A stretch of DNA of 64,000 nt from Pseudomonas azotoformans (lineage in GTDB: Bacteria > Pseudomonadota > Gammaproteobacteria > Pseudomonadales > Pseudomonadaceae). The notes under the pieces were generated by a model. It was not told the origin of the DNA. It saw nothing but the letters and a program-made list of their open reading frames with translations, and did no database searches. The stretch is from assembly GCF_900103345.1 (NCBI RefSeq), contig NZ_LT629702.1:2914001-2978000 (forward strand). Direction: 5' to 3'. The position numbers were made by a program, and so were the translations under genes. This document shows positions 44,489 to 52,904 of the stretch, piece after piece (the stretch's first letter is position 1; each line of letters begins with the position of its first letter).

Positions 44489-46000
44489 ATGAATAATAAA
44501 AACAACGATAAAAGTATTCGAAAGATAGAAACCAACGGGGTCGAGCAGATCCCGGACCACGAACGTACCGCCGGGCCCAAGGATCTGTTCCGACTGATCT
44601 TCGGCGGTGCCAATACCTTTGCCACCGCCGTGCTGGGCTCCTTCCCCGTGCTGTTCGGCCTGTCATTCCAGGCCGGCGTCTGGGCGATTGTGCTGGGTGT
44701 GCTGGTGGGCGCGCTGATCCTGGCGCCCATGGGCCTGTTCGGGCCGATCAATGGCACCAACAACGCCGTGTCTTCCGGTGCGCACTTTGGTGTGCACGGG
44801 CGGATCGTCGGCTCGTTTCTGTCGCTGCTGACCGCGATTGCCTTCTTCTCACTGTCGGTGTGGAGTTCGGGTGATGCGCTGGTGGGCGGTGCGAAACGCC
44901 TGATCGGCCTGCCGGAAACCGACCTGACCCTGGGCCTGGCCTACGGGGTGTTCGCCATTCTGGTGCTGACCGTGTGCATCTACGGTTTTCGCTTCATGCT
45001 GTGGGTCAACCGCATTGCGGTGTGGGCGGCGAGCCTGTTGTTCCTGTTGGGCATCTTCGCCTTCGCGCCCGCCTTCGACAGCCATTTCGCCGGCACCGTC
45101 GCGCTGGGCCAGACCGGTTTCTGGGCCGCCTTCATCGGCGCTGCACTGGTGGCCATGAGCAACCCGATTTCCTTCGGGGCGTTCCTCGGCGACTGGTCGC
45201 GCTATATCCCGCGTGAGACGCCGAAAATGCGCATCATGCTGGCGGTGATTCTGGCGCAAATCGCGACGCTGATCCCGTTCCTGTTCGGCCTGGCCACCGC
45301 GACCATCGTAGCGATCAAGGCACCGGACTACATCGCGGCGAATAACTACGTCGGCGGTTTGCTGGCGGTGGCACCGACCTGGTTCTTCCTGCCGGTGTGC
45401 CTGATCGCGGTGATCGGCGGCATGTCCACCGGCACCACCTCGCTGTATGGCACCGGGTTGGACATGTCCAGCGTGTTCCCGCGCCTGTTGTCGCGGGTCA
45501 AGGCCACCTTGCTGATTGGGGTAATGTCGATTGCCTTCATCTTTATCGGACGTTTCGCCGCCAACCTGGTGCAGAGCGTGTCGACCTTCGCCGTGCTGAT
45601 CATCACCTGCACCACGCCGTGGATGGTGATGATGATCATCGGCCTGATCGTGCGTCGCGGCTTCTACTGCCCGGATGACCTGCAGGTATTCACCCGTGGA
45701 GAAACCGGCGGTCGCTACTGGTTCAGCCATGGTTGGAACTGGCGCGGGCTGGGCGCGTGGATTCCGAGTGCGCTGGTGGGCCTGTGCTTCGTCAACCTGC
45801 CGGGGCAGTTTGTCGGGCCACTGGGCAACCTGGCCGACGGCATCGATATCAGCCTGCCGGTGACGCTGGGGCTGGCGTCGGTGGTGTACCTGACTTTGCT
45901 ACGCATGTTCCCGGAACCGGCGGCCGTCTACGGGCCCGCCGACCCTCGCAGCAAGCGCACGGATGCGCGCGTTAAACCGGCGCTGCAACCAGCCGCCTGA
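44489..46000 (+). CDS. Purine/cytosine permease-like (NCS1) transporter of the gbu cluster
   Basis: 503 residues, 12 predicted membrane helices. N-terminal VEQIPDHERTAGPKDLFRLIFGGANTFATAVLG and PMGLFGPINGTNNAVSSGAHFG are those of the purine-cytosine permease family. The genomic position matches PA1419. Co-location with gbuA suggests uptake of 4-guanidinobutyrate or a related guanidino compound (inference). Shine-Dalgarno GGAGCAGATC before the ATG. Confidence 0.85.
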   Translation: MNNKNNDKSIRKIETNGVEQIPDHERTAGPKDLFRLIFGGANTFATAVLGSFPVLFGLSFQAGVWAIVLGVLVGALILAPMGLFGPINGTNNAVSSGAHFGVHGRIVGSFLSLLTAIAFFSLSVWSSGDALVGGAKRLIGLPETDLTLGLAYGVFAILVLTVCIYGFRFMLWVNRIAVWAASLLFLLGIFAFAPAFDSHFAGTVALGQTGFWAAFIGAALVAMSNPISFGAFLGDWSRYIPRETPKMRIMLAVILAQIATLIPFLFGLATATIVAIKAPDYIAANNYVGGLLAVAPTWFFLPVCLIAVIGGMSTGTTSLYGTGLDMSSVFPRLLSRVKATLLIGVMSIAFIFIGRFAANLVQSVSTFAVLIITCTTPWMVMMIIGLIVRRGFYCPDDLQVFTRGETGGRYWFSHGWNWRGLGAWIPSALVGLCFVNLPGQFVGPLGNLADGIDISLPVTLGLASVVYLTLLRMFPEPAAVYGPADPRSKRTDARVKPALQPAA

Positions 46001-46035
46001 TCGCCCATAAGAACGATAATCGGAGAACCGCCGTC

Positions 46036-47418
46036 ATGGCTTTGGATTTATTCGTCGTACTCATCTACGCCGCCGGCATGCTCGTGCTCGGCTACTACGG
46101 CATGCGCCGCGCCAAGACCCACGAAGACTACCTGGTGGCCGGGCGCAACCTGGGCCCGTCGCTGTACATGGGCACCATGGCCGCCACCGTATTGGGCGGT
46201 GCGTCCACCGTCGGCACCGTGCGCCTGGGTTATGTGCATGGCATTTCCGGCTTCTGGCTGTGTGCCGCGCTGGGGATGGGCATCATTGCGTTGAACCTGT
46301 TCCTGGCCAAGCCGCTGCTGAAGCTGAAGATCTTCACCGTGACCCAAGTCCTGGAAAAACGCTACAACCCCATGGCCCGCCAGGCCAGTGCGGTGATCAT
46401 GCTGGCCTACGCGCTGATGATCGGCGTGACATCAATCCTGGCCATCGGCACCGTGTTGCAGGTGCTGTTCGGCCTGCCGTTCTGGATCTCGGTGCTGCTC
46501 GGCGGTGGCGTGGTGGTGGTGTACTCGACCATCGGCGGCATGTGGTCGCTGACCCTGACCGACATCGTGCAGTTCGTGATCAAGACTGTCGGCCTGATGT
46601 TTATCCTGCTGCCGATCTGCCTGTACCGCGTCGGCGGCTGGGACGAGTTGGTCGCCAAGCTGCCGGCGTCGAGCTTCAGCTTCACCGCCATCGGCTGGGA
46701 CACGATCATCACCTACTTCATGATCTACTTCTTCGGCATCCTGATCGGCCAGGACATCTGGCAGCGGGTGTTCACCGCCCGTGACGAAAAGGTCGCCAAG
46801 TACGCGGGCACCTTCGCCGGTTTCTACTGCATCCTCTACGGCCTGGCCTGTGCGCTGATCGGCATGGCCGCGCACGTGCTGATTCCGGACCTGGACAACG
46901 TCAACAATGCGTTTGCCGCTATCGTCAAAGCCTCACTGCCAGACGGCATCCGTGGCCTGGTGATTGCCGCTGCACTGGCCGCGATGATGTCCACCGCCAG
47001 CGCCGGTTTACTCGCCGCTTCCACCGTATTGACCGAAGACCTGCTGCCGCGCCTGCGTGGCGGCAAACAGTCGAGCCTGGCCGTCAACCGCCTGTTCACG
47101 ATGCTGACCGGCATTGCCGTGCTGGGCATCGCCCTGGTGGTGAGCGATGTGATCAGCGCCCTGACCTTGGCCTACAACCTGCTGGTGGGCGGCATGTTGA
47201 TCCCGCTGATCGGTGCGATCTTCTGGAAGCGTGCCACCACCTCCGGCGCGATCACCTCCATGACCCTGGGCTTTGTCACGGCGCTGGTGTTCATGATCAA
47301 GGATGGGCTGGATGCGAACACACCGATCTACTACAGCCTGGCGGTGGGGCTGGTGAGCTTTGTGGTGGTGAGCTTGTTGTCGCGTCGGCCAGAAGGTGTA
47401 GCGGCCAGCGCGGTTTGA
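46036..47418 (+). CDS. Sodium:solute symporter (SSS family) of the gbu cluster
   Basis: 460 residues with about 13 helices. Start YAAGMLVLGYYGMRRAKTHEDYLVAGRNLG and the SSS signature GASTVGTVRLGYVHGISGFWLC; GQDIWQRVFTARDEKVAKYAG further on. Corresponds to PA1418. It probably imports a guanidino compound or its breakdown product with sodium. It ends at a strong terminator. Two unrelated carriers in one small catabolic cluster suggest alternative substrates or affinities. Confidence 0.88.
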   Translation: MALDLFVVLIYAAGMLVLGYYGMRRAKTHEDYLVAGRNLGPSLYMGTMAATVLGGASTVGTVRLGYVHGISGFWLCAALGMGIIALNLFLAKPLLKLKIFTVTQVLEKRYNPMARQASAVIMLAYALMIGVTSILAIGTVLQVLFGLPFWISVLLGGGVVVVYSTIGGMWSLTLTDIVQFVIKTVGLMFILLPICLYRVGGWDELVAKLPASSFSFTAIGWDTIITYFMIYFFGILIGQDIWQRVFTARDEKVAKYAGTFAGFYCILYGLACALIGMAAHVLIPDLDNVNNAFAAIVKASLPDGIRGLVIAAALAAMMSTASAGLLAASTVLTEDLLPRLRGGKQSSLAVNRLFTMLTGIAVLGIALVVSDVISALTLAYNLLVGGMLIPLIGAIFWKRATTSGAITSMTLGFVTALVFMIKDGLDANTPIYYSLAVGLVSFVVVSLLSRRPEGVAASAV

Positions 47419-47449
47419 GAGACAGCGGGTTTTAGAGGGGTTTCTTCAG

Positions 47450-47483
47450 CGGGCGCGACGTCGGATGTCGCGCCCGTTTTTTT
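47450..47483 (+). terminator. Terminator of the gbu cluster
   Basis: Perfect 10-bp GC-rich stem CGGGCGCGAC/GTCGCGCCCG with a 7-base loop and seven T. The convergent gene on the other strand ends at its edge. Confidence 0.93.
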
Positions 47484-49024
47484 CATTCAACCGCCAGGTT
47501 CTGGTTTGCCTGGATGATCTCCTGGACCAGGGAGGCCCATAACAGTCCTTGGATTGTGCCGCCGGCGTAGGTGCCTCCGGCTGCTACTTGGTGATGGGCG
47601 CAACAGTGAACTATCGAAGTTCCGCCCTCCTCACTGGCTATAACCACGAAGTGCCCCCTGCTCCGCTCGGCGATCTGAACCCGACTCAGAAACTGTGACG
47701 GAAACCGAACCCCGGAGCCTCTCAAAAGCGCCTTGATCTCCCTCTTTAAATGGATAAGTTCCAGGCCGTAGCCCGAAACCTCAACATCCCGAGCCAGCGC
47801 GAATCGTGTCAGCGTTGGATTGTCAGCCAGAAACCTTTCAAACAGCTCGATACCTGCACGATTGCATTCAACGGCCAAATACAGATCGGCATAACCGGTG
47901 CCATCGCTCTTCTGATCTCCCCCATACACGGTGACCTGATAATTCGCCAACCGGAGCATCACGGCCTGGAACAGGCCATTGATGCCTCTGCCGATAATCG
48001 ACACACGCGGCGCACTGGAATCTACCGGCAGAGAAGGGAGCGTCAATGATTGTGCAAGTTTACGCCTCACCAGACCGCGCAAGGCCATCAAACTCAGCTG
48101 TATTGAAACGGCATAGTCAAGGTCGCGCTGGCAGGCCTCGGTGGTTGATGCCTGGGTAGTGAGCGTCGCAGGCCTGTACCAGGTGGAGACCTCGCAGCCG
48201 AGCGTCTGCGTGCGTTGCCGGAACGCATCCAATGTCGCTGGCCCATAGTCCAATACCAGCTGCATATTTTCAGCCTCGGCCAGGGCATGCAACGCACCGT
48301 CGCTAAAGACATCCGGCTTGGCGACACAGATCAGGCGGGCTTGTCGGTGCAGGCACTGAATAAGAGCCCGATCAAGGCGATGAACGGACTCGTCATTGAG
48401 GGATACGCACACTGCCACAGCAGCGGCGCCCTCCAAGGCCTCGAACCAGTCCACGACAAATGACACTCGACTGTCGGAAGCGGCATTCCCGAGAGTATCC
48501 GGCGCTCGACCTGGCCGGACCAACACTCTGATCCGAACATCGGGATCTCGATCAAGCAACAGGTTGACCAGCTCTTTCCCCACATTACCGTATCCCAGTA
48601 CGCGCACGTCCCGGGGGATGGAACCATCCGCCAGTCTCAGCCAACGCAGGATGTAGGCGGCCACATGCGGCGCGTTCACCCCTGGGGTGTTGAGTACTTG
48701 AATGGCGTGGGATTCACACAGGTCCAGTCGTATCTTGTCCAGGCTCGTCCCTCTGCGGATCAAACAGAGGTTTCCAAAAGGGTGGGAGGTACGCCATTGC
48801 TCCAGGACATCCGCATCGATGGGTTGGTCTCCAACAATGATGGTTGTTGGACGCAGGAGCGCGATCTGTATGAGCAGCGCCTGCCTGGTCAATGCCGGGG
48901 AAAGAAACACGACGTTTCTGGGCGCGTCGGCCCTCCAGCCTTTCGACACAGGCGCAGCCTGTAAAACACAGTCGGTGGTGGTGATGAGTGACGCGGCGAC
49001 CGGAGGAACTGAAGAGAGCAACAT
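47483..49024 (-). CDS. Two-Rossmann-domain protein: D-2-hydroxyacid-dehydrogenase-like plus FAD/NAD-binding-like
   Basis: 513 residues from ATG 49024, which has GGAG 8 bases upstream; the GTG at 49069 lacks one. The first half has the layout of D-2-hydroxyacid dehydrogenases: VLNTPGVNAPHVAAYILRWLRL before the NAD motif VLGYGNVGKELVNLLLD (GxGxxG at 144-149), then SLNDESVHRLDRALIQ. The catalytic Arg region (usually N-x-x-RG) reads CVAKPDVF, so activity is doubtful. The second half opens a new dinucleotide fold, RVSIIGRGINGLFQAVML (345-350), resembling FAD oxidases, and ends in HHQVAAGGTYAGGTIQG. No such fusion is known to me. It is separated from the upstream lipoprotein gene by 196 bases. Function unknown. 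Confidence 0.7.
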   Translation of the reverse strand: MLLSSVPPVAASLITTTDCVLQAAPVSKGWRADAPRNVVFLSPALTRQALLIQIALLRPTTIIVGDQPIDADVLEQWRTSHPFGNLCLIRRGTSLDKIRLDLCESHAIQVLNTPGVNAPHVAAYILRWLRLADGSIPRDVRVLGYGNVGKELVNLLLDRDPDVRIRVLVRPGRAPDTLGNAASDSRVSFVVDWFEALEGAAAVAVCVSLNDESVHRLDRALIQCLHRQARLICVAKPDVFSDGALHALAEAENMQLVLDYGPATLDAFRQRTQTLGCEVSTWYRPATLTTQASTTEACQRDLDYAVSIQLSLMALRGLVRRKLAQSLTLPSLPVDSSAPRVSIIGRGINGLFQAVMLRLANYQVTVYGGDQKSDGTGYADLYLAVECNRAGIELFERFLADNPTLTRFALARDVEVSGYGLELIHLKREIKALLRGSGVRFPSQFLSRVQIAERSRGHFVVIASEEGGTSIVHCCAHHQVAAGGTYAGGTIQGLLWASLVQEIIQANQNLAVE

Positions 49025-49220
49025 AGCTTTGTCTCCAACAACTCTGACTGACACCTCGAAAAGAGGCACTCAATAAAACGTTGGGGCGCTATGAAGAGGC
49101 GCTTGAGTTTCAAGCTATGGGTATTTCTAGAATTAGATAAGCCAGCTGATTCCGACTGACAGGTAGTCCGATTCCGACAATCGAACGCCAAGGGCTGACC
49201 GGCAGACCCACAGCGCTTGC

Positions 49221-49604
49221 TCACTCCTCCCCGCTGCTGAGACCTTTAAACAAATCAACACAATCCTTACAGCCGAAATATTGCTCGACTGCCGGGCATT
49301 CGATCTCCCCTGTCGCCCCCGCCCTCACCCGCCACACACACGCCTTGCCATGATATTTCAGTGTGCCTTCAAGGTAACAAGGCGCCCATTCGTACTCGTC
49401 ATGCAGCGTGCCTCCATCAATGGGCTCAGCACGCTTGAAAAAGGACGCGACCTGTCGCTCATCCAGCGCAACGTCACTGGGTCGACAGCGTTCCGGCTCT
49501 TCGGAGTGAAAGCCCAAAAGGGCAATTTCGTCGATATCGGGAGGGGAAGTCGTGCATCCGGCGAGGAATACCCACACGCCAAGTGCCCATCGGCGCAGAC
49601 TCAT
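49221..49604 (-). CDS. Lipoprotein, candidate immunity protein of the adjacent amidase
   Basis: 127 residues. Signal sequence RRWALGVWVFLAGC with lipobox LAGC at ~13-16, so a periplasm-facing lipoprotein; Cys-rich mature part (YFGCKDCVDLF near the C-terminus, further Cys in PERCRPSD, APCYLEG and KACVWRV). The ATG overlaps the amidase stop codon (ATGA), so the two are translationally coupled. A periplasmic lipoprotein next to a cytoplasm-made cell-wall amidase is the typical arrangement for immunity proteins of type VI amidase effectors. The role is inferred from context. Confidence 0.72.
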   Translation of the reverse strand: MSLRRWALGVWVFLAGCTTSPPDIDEIALLGFHSEEPERCRPSDVALDERQVASFFKRAEPIDGGTLHDEYEWAPCYLEGTLKYHGKACVWRVRAGATGEIECPAVEQYFGCKDCVDLFKGLSSGEE

Positions 49605-50215
49605 TGCCACACCGCACTGCTGGCTTCGCCGGGGTGTTTGTAAGAGATTTGCGGATGCCTGTAGACGTCCTCCGGCGTCAGGCGGAAATGACCATATAAC
49701 TCCCCCACCAGCCATCGCAGAGATTGATTCTGCATCGCGGTCACCTCCTCATAACGTGCAGCATCCAGATGCTTGCCGACCAATTCGATGCCCAGGGAGT
49801 CCGCATTCATCGGGAATCGCTCAGGATAGCCCTTGGTGCGTTCATACCGATCCAGCGCGCGGATCTGCAAGGTCCAGGTGAGTGCTTGAATAGCTCGGAT
49901 TCGGGCGGGGTCGCACGTTGCCTTGTCCGTTGCCATGCACTTGGAACGCAAGTAGCGGCCAACGTGATAACAGCGTTTCTTGAGGCTGGCCGTCTGGTAG
50001 ATCACACCATTTTTCTCGATGAGAAAGTGTGCTCCGTTGCCCTTGGCAAGGTAGGCATTAAAGGTGTGCGGGGCGGTCGGGGCATCTGTCTGGTGAACCA
50101 CCAGCGCGCTCACGCTGCGCAAATCCCCGTGCTCGATCGATTGAAACCGACGGAGTTCGACTCTGTCGGCAATCAACATCCCTTCGCTATCAATACTCGA
50201 CATACCACTGCCCAT
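49601..50215 (-). CDS. N-acetylmuramoyl-L-alanine amidase, candidate type VI secretion effector
   Basis: 204 residues, no signal peptide. Amidase_2/PGRP fold: VVHQTDAPTAPHTFNAYLAKGNGAHFLIEKNGVIYQTASLKKRCYHVG with His41, then SLGIELVGKH with Glu144, and DVYRHPQISYKHPGEAS with His187 and Glu197, consistent with zinc and catalytic residues. Lack of an export signal plus a coupled lipoprotein behind it suggests delivery by a secretion system to rival cells, rather than housekeeping AmpD-type recycling. No T6SS gene, Hcp or VgrG is in the window. Start at 50215 (GGATGA upstream) or 50203. Confidence 0.8.
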   Translation of the reverse strand: MGSGMSSIDSEGMLIADRVELRRFQSIEHGDLRSVSALVVHQTDAPTAPHTFNAYLAKGNGAHFLIEKNGVIYQTASLKKRCYHVGRYLRSKCMATDKATCDPARIRAIQALTWTLQIRALDRYERTKGYPERFPMNADSLGIELVGKHLDAARYEEVTAMQNQSLRWLVGELYGHFRLTPEDVYRHPQISYKHPGEASSAVWQ

Positions 50216-50375
50216 TCATCCATGTGAAGGCAAAAATATAGAAGGACAAACGGGGAAAAGGGCATGGATGACGGGATAAAAAGAAGGCTCTGACGATGAC
50301 ACGTGCCTCGTCAGATAATTGGGCACACTACCCAATGAACGGGAATACAGTCTGATTACAGGGAACCGAACACGC

Positions 50376-50433
50376 CCTGAAGAACAACCCAGCCATGAGC
50401 GCCCGCGCGATTCAATCGCGTGAGCGCTTCAGG
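50376..50433 (-). other. Long stem-loop just behind the 40-residue gene
   Basis: Outer arms CCTGAAG (50376-50382) and CTTCAGG (50427-50433) are perfectly complementary, and an inner hairpin CGCGAT/ATCGCG with a 3-base loop lies at 50406-50420. On the minus strand this begins two bases after the stop codon of the small ORF. There is no T-tract, so it is an RNA structure or processing element rather than a simple terminator. Confidence 0.55.
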
Positions 50434-50435
50434 AC

Positions 50436-50558
50436 TTACCTGCGACGTGGACGACGCTGCTCGTCATCTGTGCGAATCGGTACCGGCTGCAGCGGAGGCT
50501 CGATCAAGCCCAGTGCAACACCCAGGTCATGGAGCCAGTTTTGAATTTTCTCTTTCAT
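50436..50558 (-). CDS. 40-residue protein, PA1414/SicX-locus-like
   Basis: ATG 50558 preceded by AGGGGG at 6 bases, TAA at 50436. The product opens MKEKIQNWLHDLGVALGLIE, continues PPLQPVPIRTDDEQ and closes with the basic tail RRPRRR. The first 20 residues form an amphipathic helix. It lies between the gbu cluster side and a LysR gene, the slot held in P. aeruginosa by the small gene PA1414, which is associated with the oxygen-regulated small RNA SicX (from memory). A dual coding/regulatory RNA is therefore possible. A half-site TTGAT lies at 50680-50684 on the minus strand, but no complete Anr box was found. Confidence 0.72.
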   Translation of the reverse strand: MKEKIQNWLHDLGVALGLIEPPLQPVPIRTDDEQRRPRRR

Positions 50559-50700
50559 GGTTGCCCCCTTTAAGGGTAATGCGAGTAGGCGCAAGTTCTG
50601 TCGCCCTTTCCTACAGTGATAGTAGCCCTAAGTCCTACGTATTGCTTGAACGAAAACACAACGAACTATTACTGAATTCATCAAAATCCTGACGGATCGC

Positions 50701-51594
50701 TCAAGCAATGGCGCGTGTGTCTTGCACAACCGCAGCCTTGTCGGCTTGCTGCAAGTCGATCCATGCGTTGAGGTTAGCGCCGAGCATACCCTTTCGCCAC
50801 ATCAGCCAGGTGGTCGCAGTGGCAAAAGGCCCTATCAGCGGATGAACGGACACACTGTCCTTGCCGGGCAGGCTGTCGAGCATCGATTCGGACATCAGCG
50901 CCACACCCGATCCGGCGATCACGCAGGCGAGCATGCCCTGGTAGGACTCGATCTCGATCGCCCGGCCCATGGCCACGCGCTCGTGGGAAAACCAGGTCTC
51001 CAGGCGGGTGCGGTAGGCGCAGCTGCGACGGAAGGTGAACACTGAGCGCCCAGCGACATCCTGGGGGCCACGTACGGGAGGGTGGTCGGCCTCGCAAATC
51101 AGCACCAGGCGCTCTTCGCACAGTGCGATGCCGTCCAGGGAGGCGATGGTGATGGGACCGTCCACAAAGGCCGCATCCAGGCGACCGGTGATCAACCCTT
51201 CGAGCAACTCCCCGCTGGGCGCCGATTGCACCTGAAGGTTCACCATCGGATAAGCCTTGTGATAGCCCGCCAACAACTTCGGCAAATGCACCGCGGCCGT
51301 GCTGTACATGCTGCCCAATACAAAATCGCCAGCCGGTTGCCCACCTTGCACGGCACCGTGGGCCTCGTCATGCAGGGCCAGCAGACGGGTGCTGTAGTCC
51401 AGCAGCACCTTGCCCGCAGGAGAAAGCTGCAAGCGTTGGCGTTCACGCACGAACAGCTCTACACCAAGCTGCTCCTCCATTTGCTTGAGGCGCGTCGACA
51501 GATTCGACGGCACCCGATGCAAGCGGTCAGCCGCACGGGTAATGGAGCCCTCTTCCGCCACGGCCTGGAAAATGCGCAATTGACTGAACTCCAT
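50701..51594 (-). CDS. LysR family transcriptional regulator
   Basis: 297 residues from ATG 51594 (MEFSQLRIFQAV) with GGAG 8 bases upstream; a TTG start at 51606 is less likely. HTH: FQAVAEEGSITRAADRLHRVPSNLSTRLKQMEEQLG. The effector domain is of the CysB/LysR type. It is divergent from the MFS gene at 51699 with 104 bases between, so it likely controls that transporter. The position corresponds to PA1413 of P. aeruginosa. Confidence 0.87.
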   Translation of the reverse strand: MEFSQLRIFQAVAEEGSITRAADRLHRVPSNLSTRLKQMEEQLGVELFVRERQRLQLSPAGKVLLDYSTRLLALHDEAHGAVQGGQPAGDFVLGSMYSTAAVHLPKLLAGYHKAYPMVNLQVQSAPSGELLEGLITGRLDAAFVDGPITIASLDGIALCEERLVLICEADHPPVRGPQDVAGRSVFTFRRSCAYRTRLETWFSHERVAMGRAIEIESYQGMLACVIAGSGVALMSESMLDSLPGKDSVSVHPLIGPFATATTWLMWRKGMLGANLNAWIDLQQADKAAVVQDTRAIA

Positions 51595-51698
51595 GACTTT
51601 CTCCAAAACTGAACAAGTTACTCACTATTATTCAATTTTACAGAAAGTCAATCCGTCTTAGCCTGAAGGTATTCGCTTACCCGCAGGAAACCTGACCT

Positions 51699-52904
51699 AT
51701 GTCTCCCTTGATTCGCTTAACAGCCAGCTTTGTCGCCCTGATGATGGCGATGGGCATTGGCCGCTTCGCCCTCACCCCGCAAATGCCCCACCTGCTCAGT
51801 GAAGGGCAGATCGACTTGACCGGCGCCGGCCTGATCGCCGCCGCCAATTACCTGGGCTACTTCGTGGGCGCGGTGGATTCGATCTTCGCGCGCAGCCATC
51901 ACCACGTGCGTGGCCGTTTGTATGGCGGGTTGTGGCTGTGCGTGCTGCTGACCCTGGCGTCGTACTGGGCCCATGGTTTCTGGCCGCATCTGTTGCTGCG
52001 CTTTGGCACCGGTGTCGCGAGTGCCTGGGCGCTGGTGATGATCACCAGCCTGAGCCAGCCGCTGGCGATGGCCGCCGGGCGTCCACGCCTGGGTGCCTTG
52101 GTGTTCGCAGGGCCGGGGCTGGGGATTCTATTGACCGGCCTGCTGGCGCTGGGCTCGAACCTGCTGGGGCAAAGCTCGGCAACGTTATGGCTGGTGTACG
52201 GCGCGGTGGCGCTGGTGATGTTACTGGCGATTCTGCCGTTTCTGCCCAAGCCGTCTGCCGCCGCCCCCCTGACCGGCCACTCCGACGCAGGCAGCAACGG
52301 CAGCATCGCGCACTTGTGCTGGATCTACGTGTTGTACGGCCTGGGCTACATCATCCCGGCAACGTTTCTGTCGCAGATGGCCAGCGCACAGTTCAAGGGC
52401 GTCTGGCAGGCTGACCTGTTCTGGCCGTGCTTCGGCCTGGCGGCCGCGATCGGTGTGGTGGTGGCGACCCTGCGCCGCAAGGACCCGAACACCACGCGCC
52501 GCTGGCTGATGGCCACGCTCTGGCTGCAAGCGGCGGGGGTGTTTGCCTGCTTGCTGGGCAACGGCTGGGGCCTGGCACTGGGGGTCCTGCTGTGTGGTGG
52601 GCCGTTCCTGGCCTGCATGCAGTTGGTGATGGCCCGGCTGCGGGAAGTCGCGCCCCATGGCTACCAGCGCAGCACCGGGCTGTTGACCGCCAGCTTTGCC
52701 ATCGGCCAATTGAGCGGGCCGTTGCTGGCGTCGGTCAGCAGCCACTTGAGCGGTGGCCTGCAACCGGCGTTGGTGGTCGCTGGAGCAGGCTTGTTGGTAG
52801 CGGGCTCGGTGCTGATCAACCGGCAACCAGCGGCGCAGGCACACGCACCTGTTCACGCCGCGCCAACACCAGGAAAAACAGCCCACCCAGGAAGCACCCG
52901 GTAA
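51699..52904 (+). CDS. YbfB/YjiJ family MFS transporter
   Basis: 401 residues. RLTASFVALMMAMGIGRFALTPQMPHLL and GLIAAANYLGYFVGAVDS in the first two helices are typical of the YbfB/YjiJ group; about 12 helices. The C-terminal tail after the last helix is Ala/His/Pro-rich and overlaps 89 bases of the convergent NCS1 permease gene. Substrate unknown; it is probably regulated by the divergent LysR. Confidence 0.85.
   Translation: MSPLIRLTASFVALMMAMGIGRFALTPQMPHLLSEGQIDLTGAGLIAAANYLGYFVGAVDSIFARSHHHVRGRLYGGLWLCVLLTLASYWAHGFWPHLLLRFGTGVASAWALVMITSLSQPLAMAAGRPRLGALVFAGPGLGILLTGLLALGSNLLGQSSATLWLVYGAVALVMLLAILPFLPKPSAAAPLTGHSDAGSNGSIAHLCWIYVLYGLGYIIPATFLSQMASAQFKGVWQADLFWPCFGLAAAIGVVVATLRRKDPNTTRRWLMATLWLQAAGVFACLLGNGWGLALGVLLCGGPFLACMQLVMARLREVAPHGYQRSTGLLTASFAIGQLSGPLLASVSSHLSGGLQPALVVAGAGLLVAGSVLINRQPAAQAHAPVHAAPTPGKTAHPGSTR

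Noticed and set aside
50672..50684. Possible Anr box before the 40-residue ORF
   Set aside because: Only one half-site (TTGAT on the minus strand) is present; the other half does not match.
50420..50692. Open frame of about 90 residues on the plus strand
   Set aside because: No ribosome-binding site and unconvincing protein; the opposite-strand 40-residue frame has a strong Shine-Dalgarno sequence.
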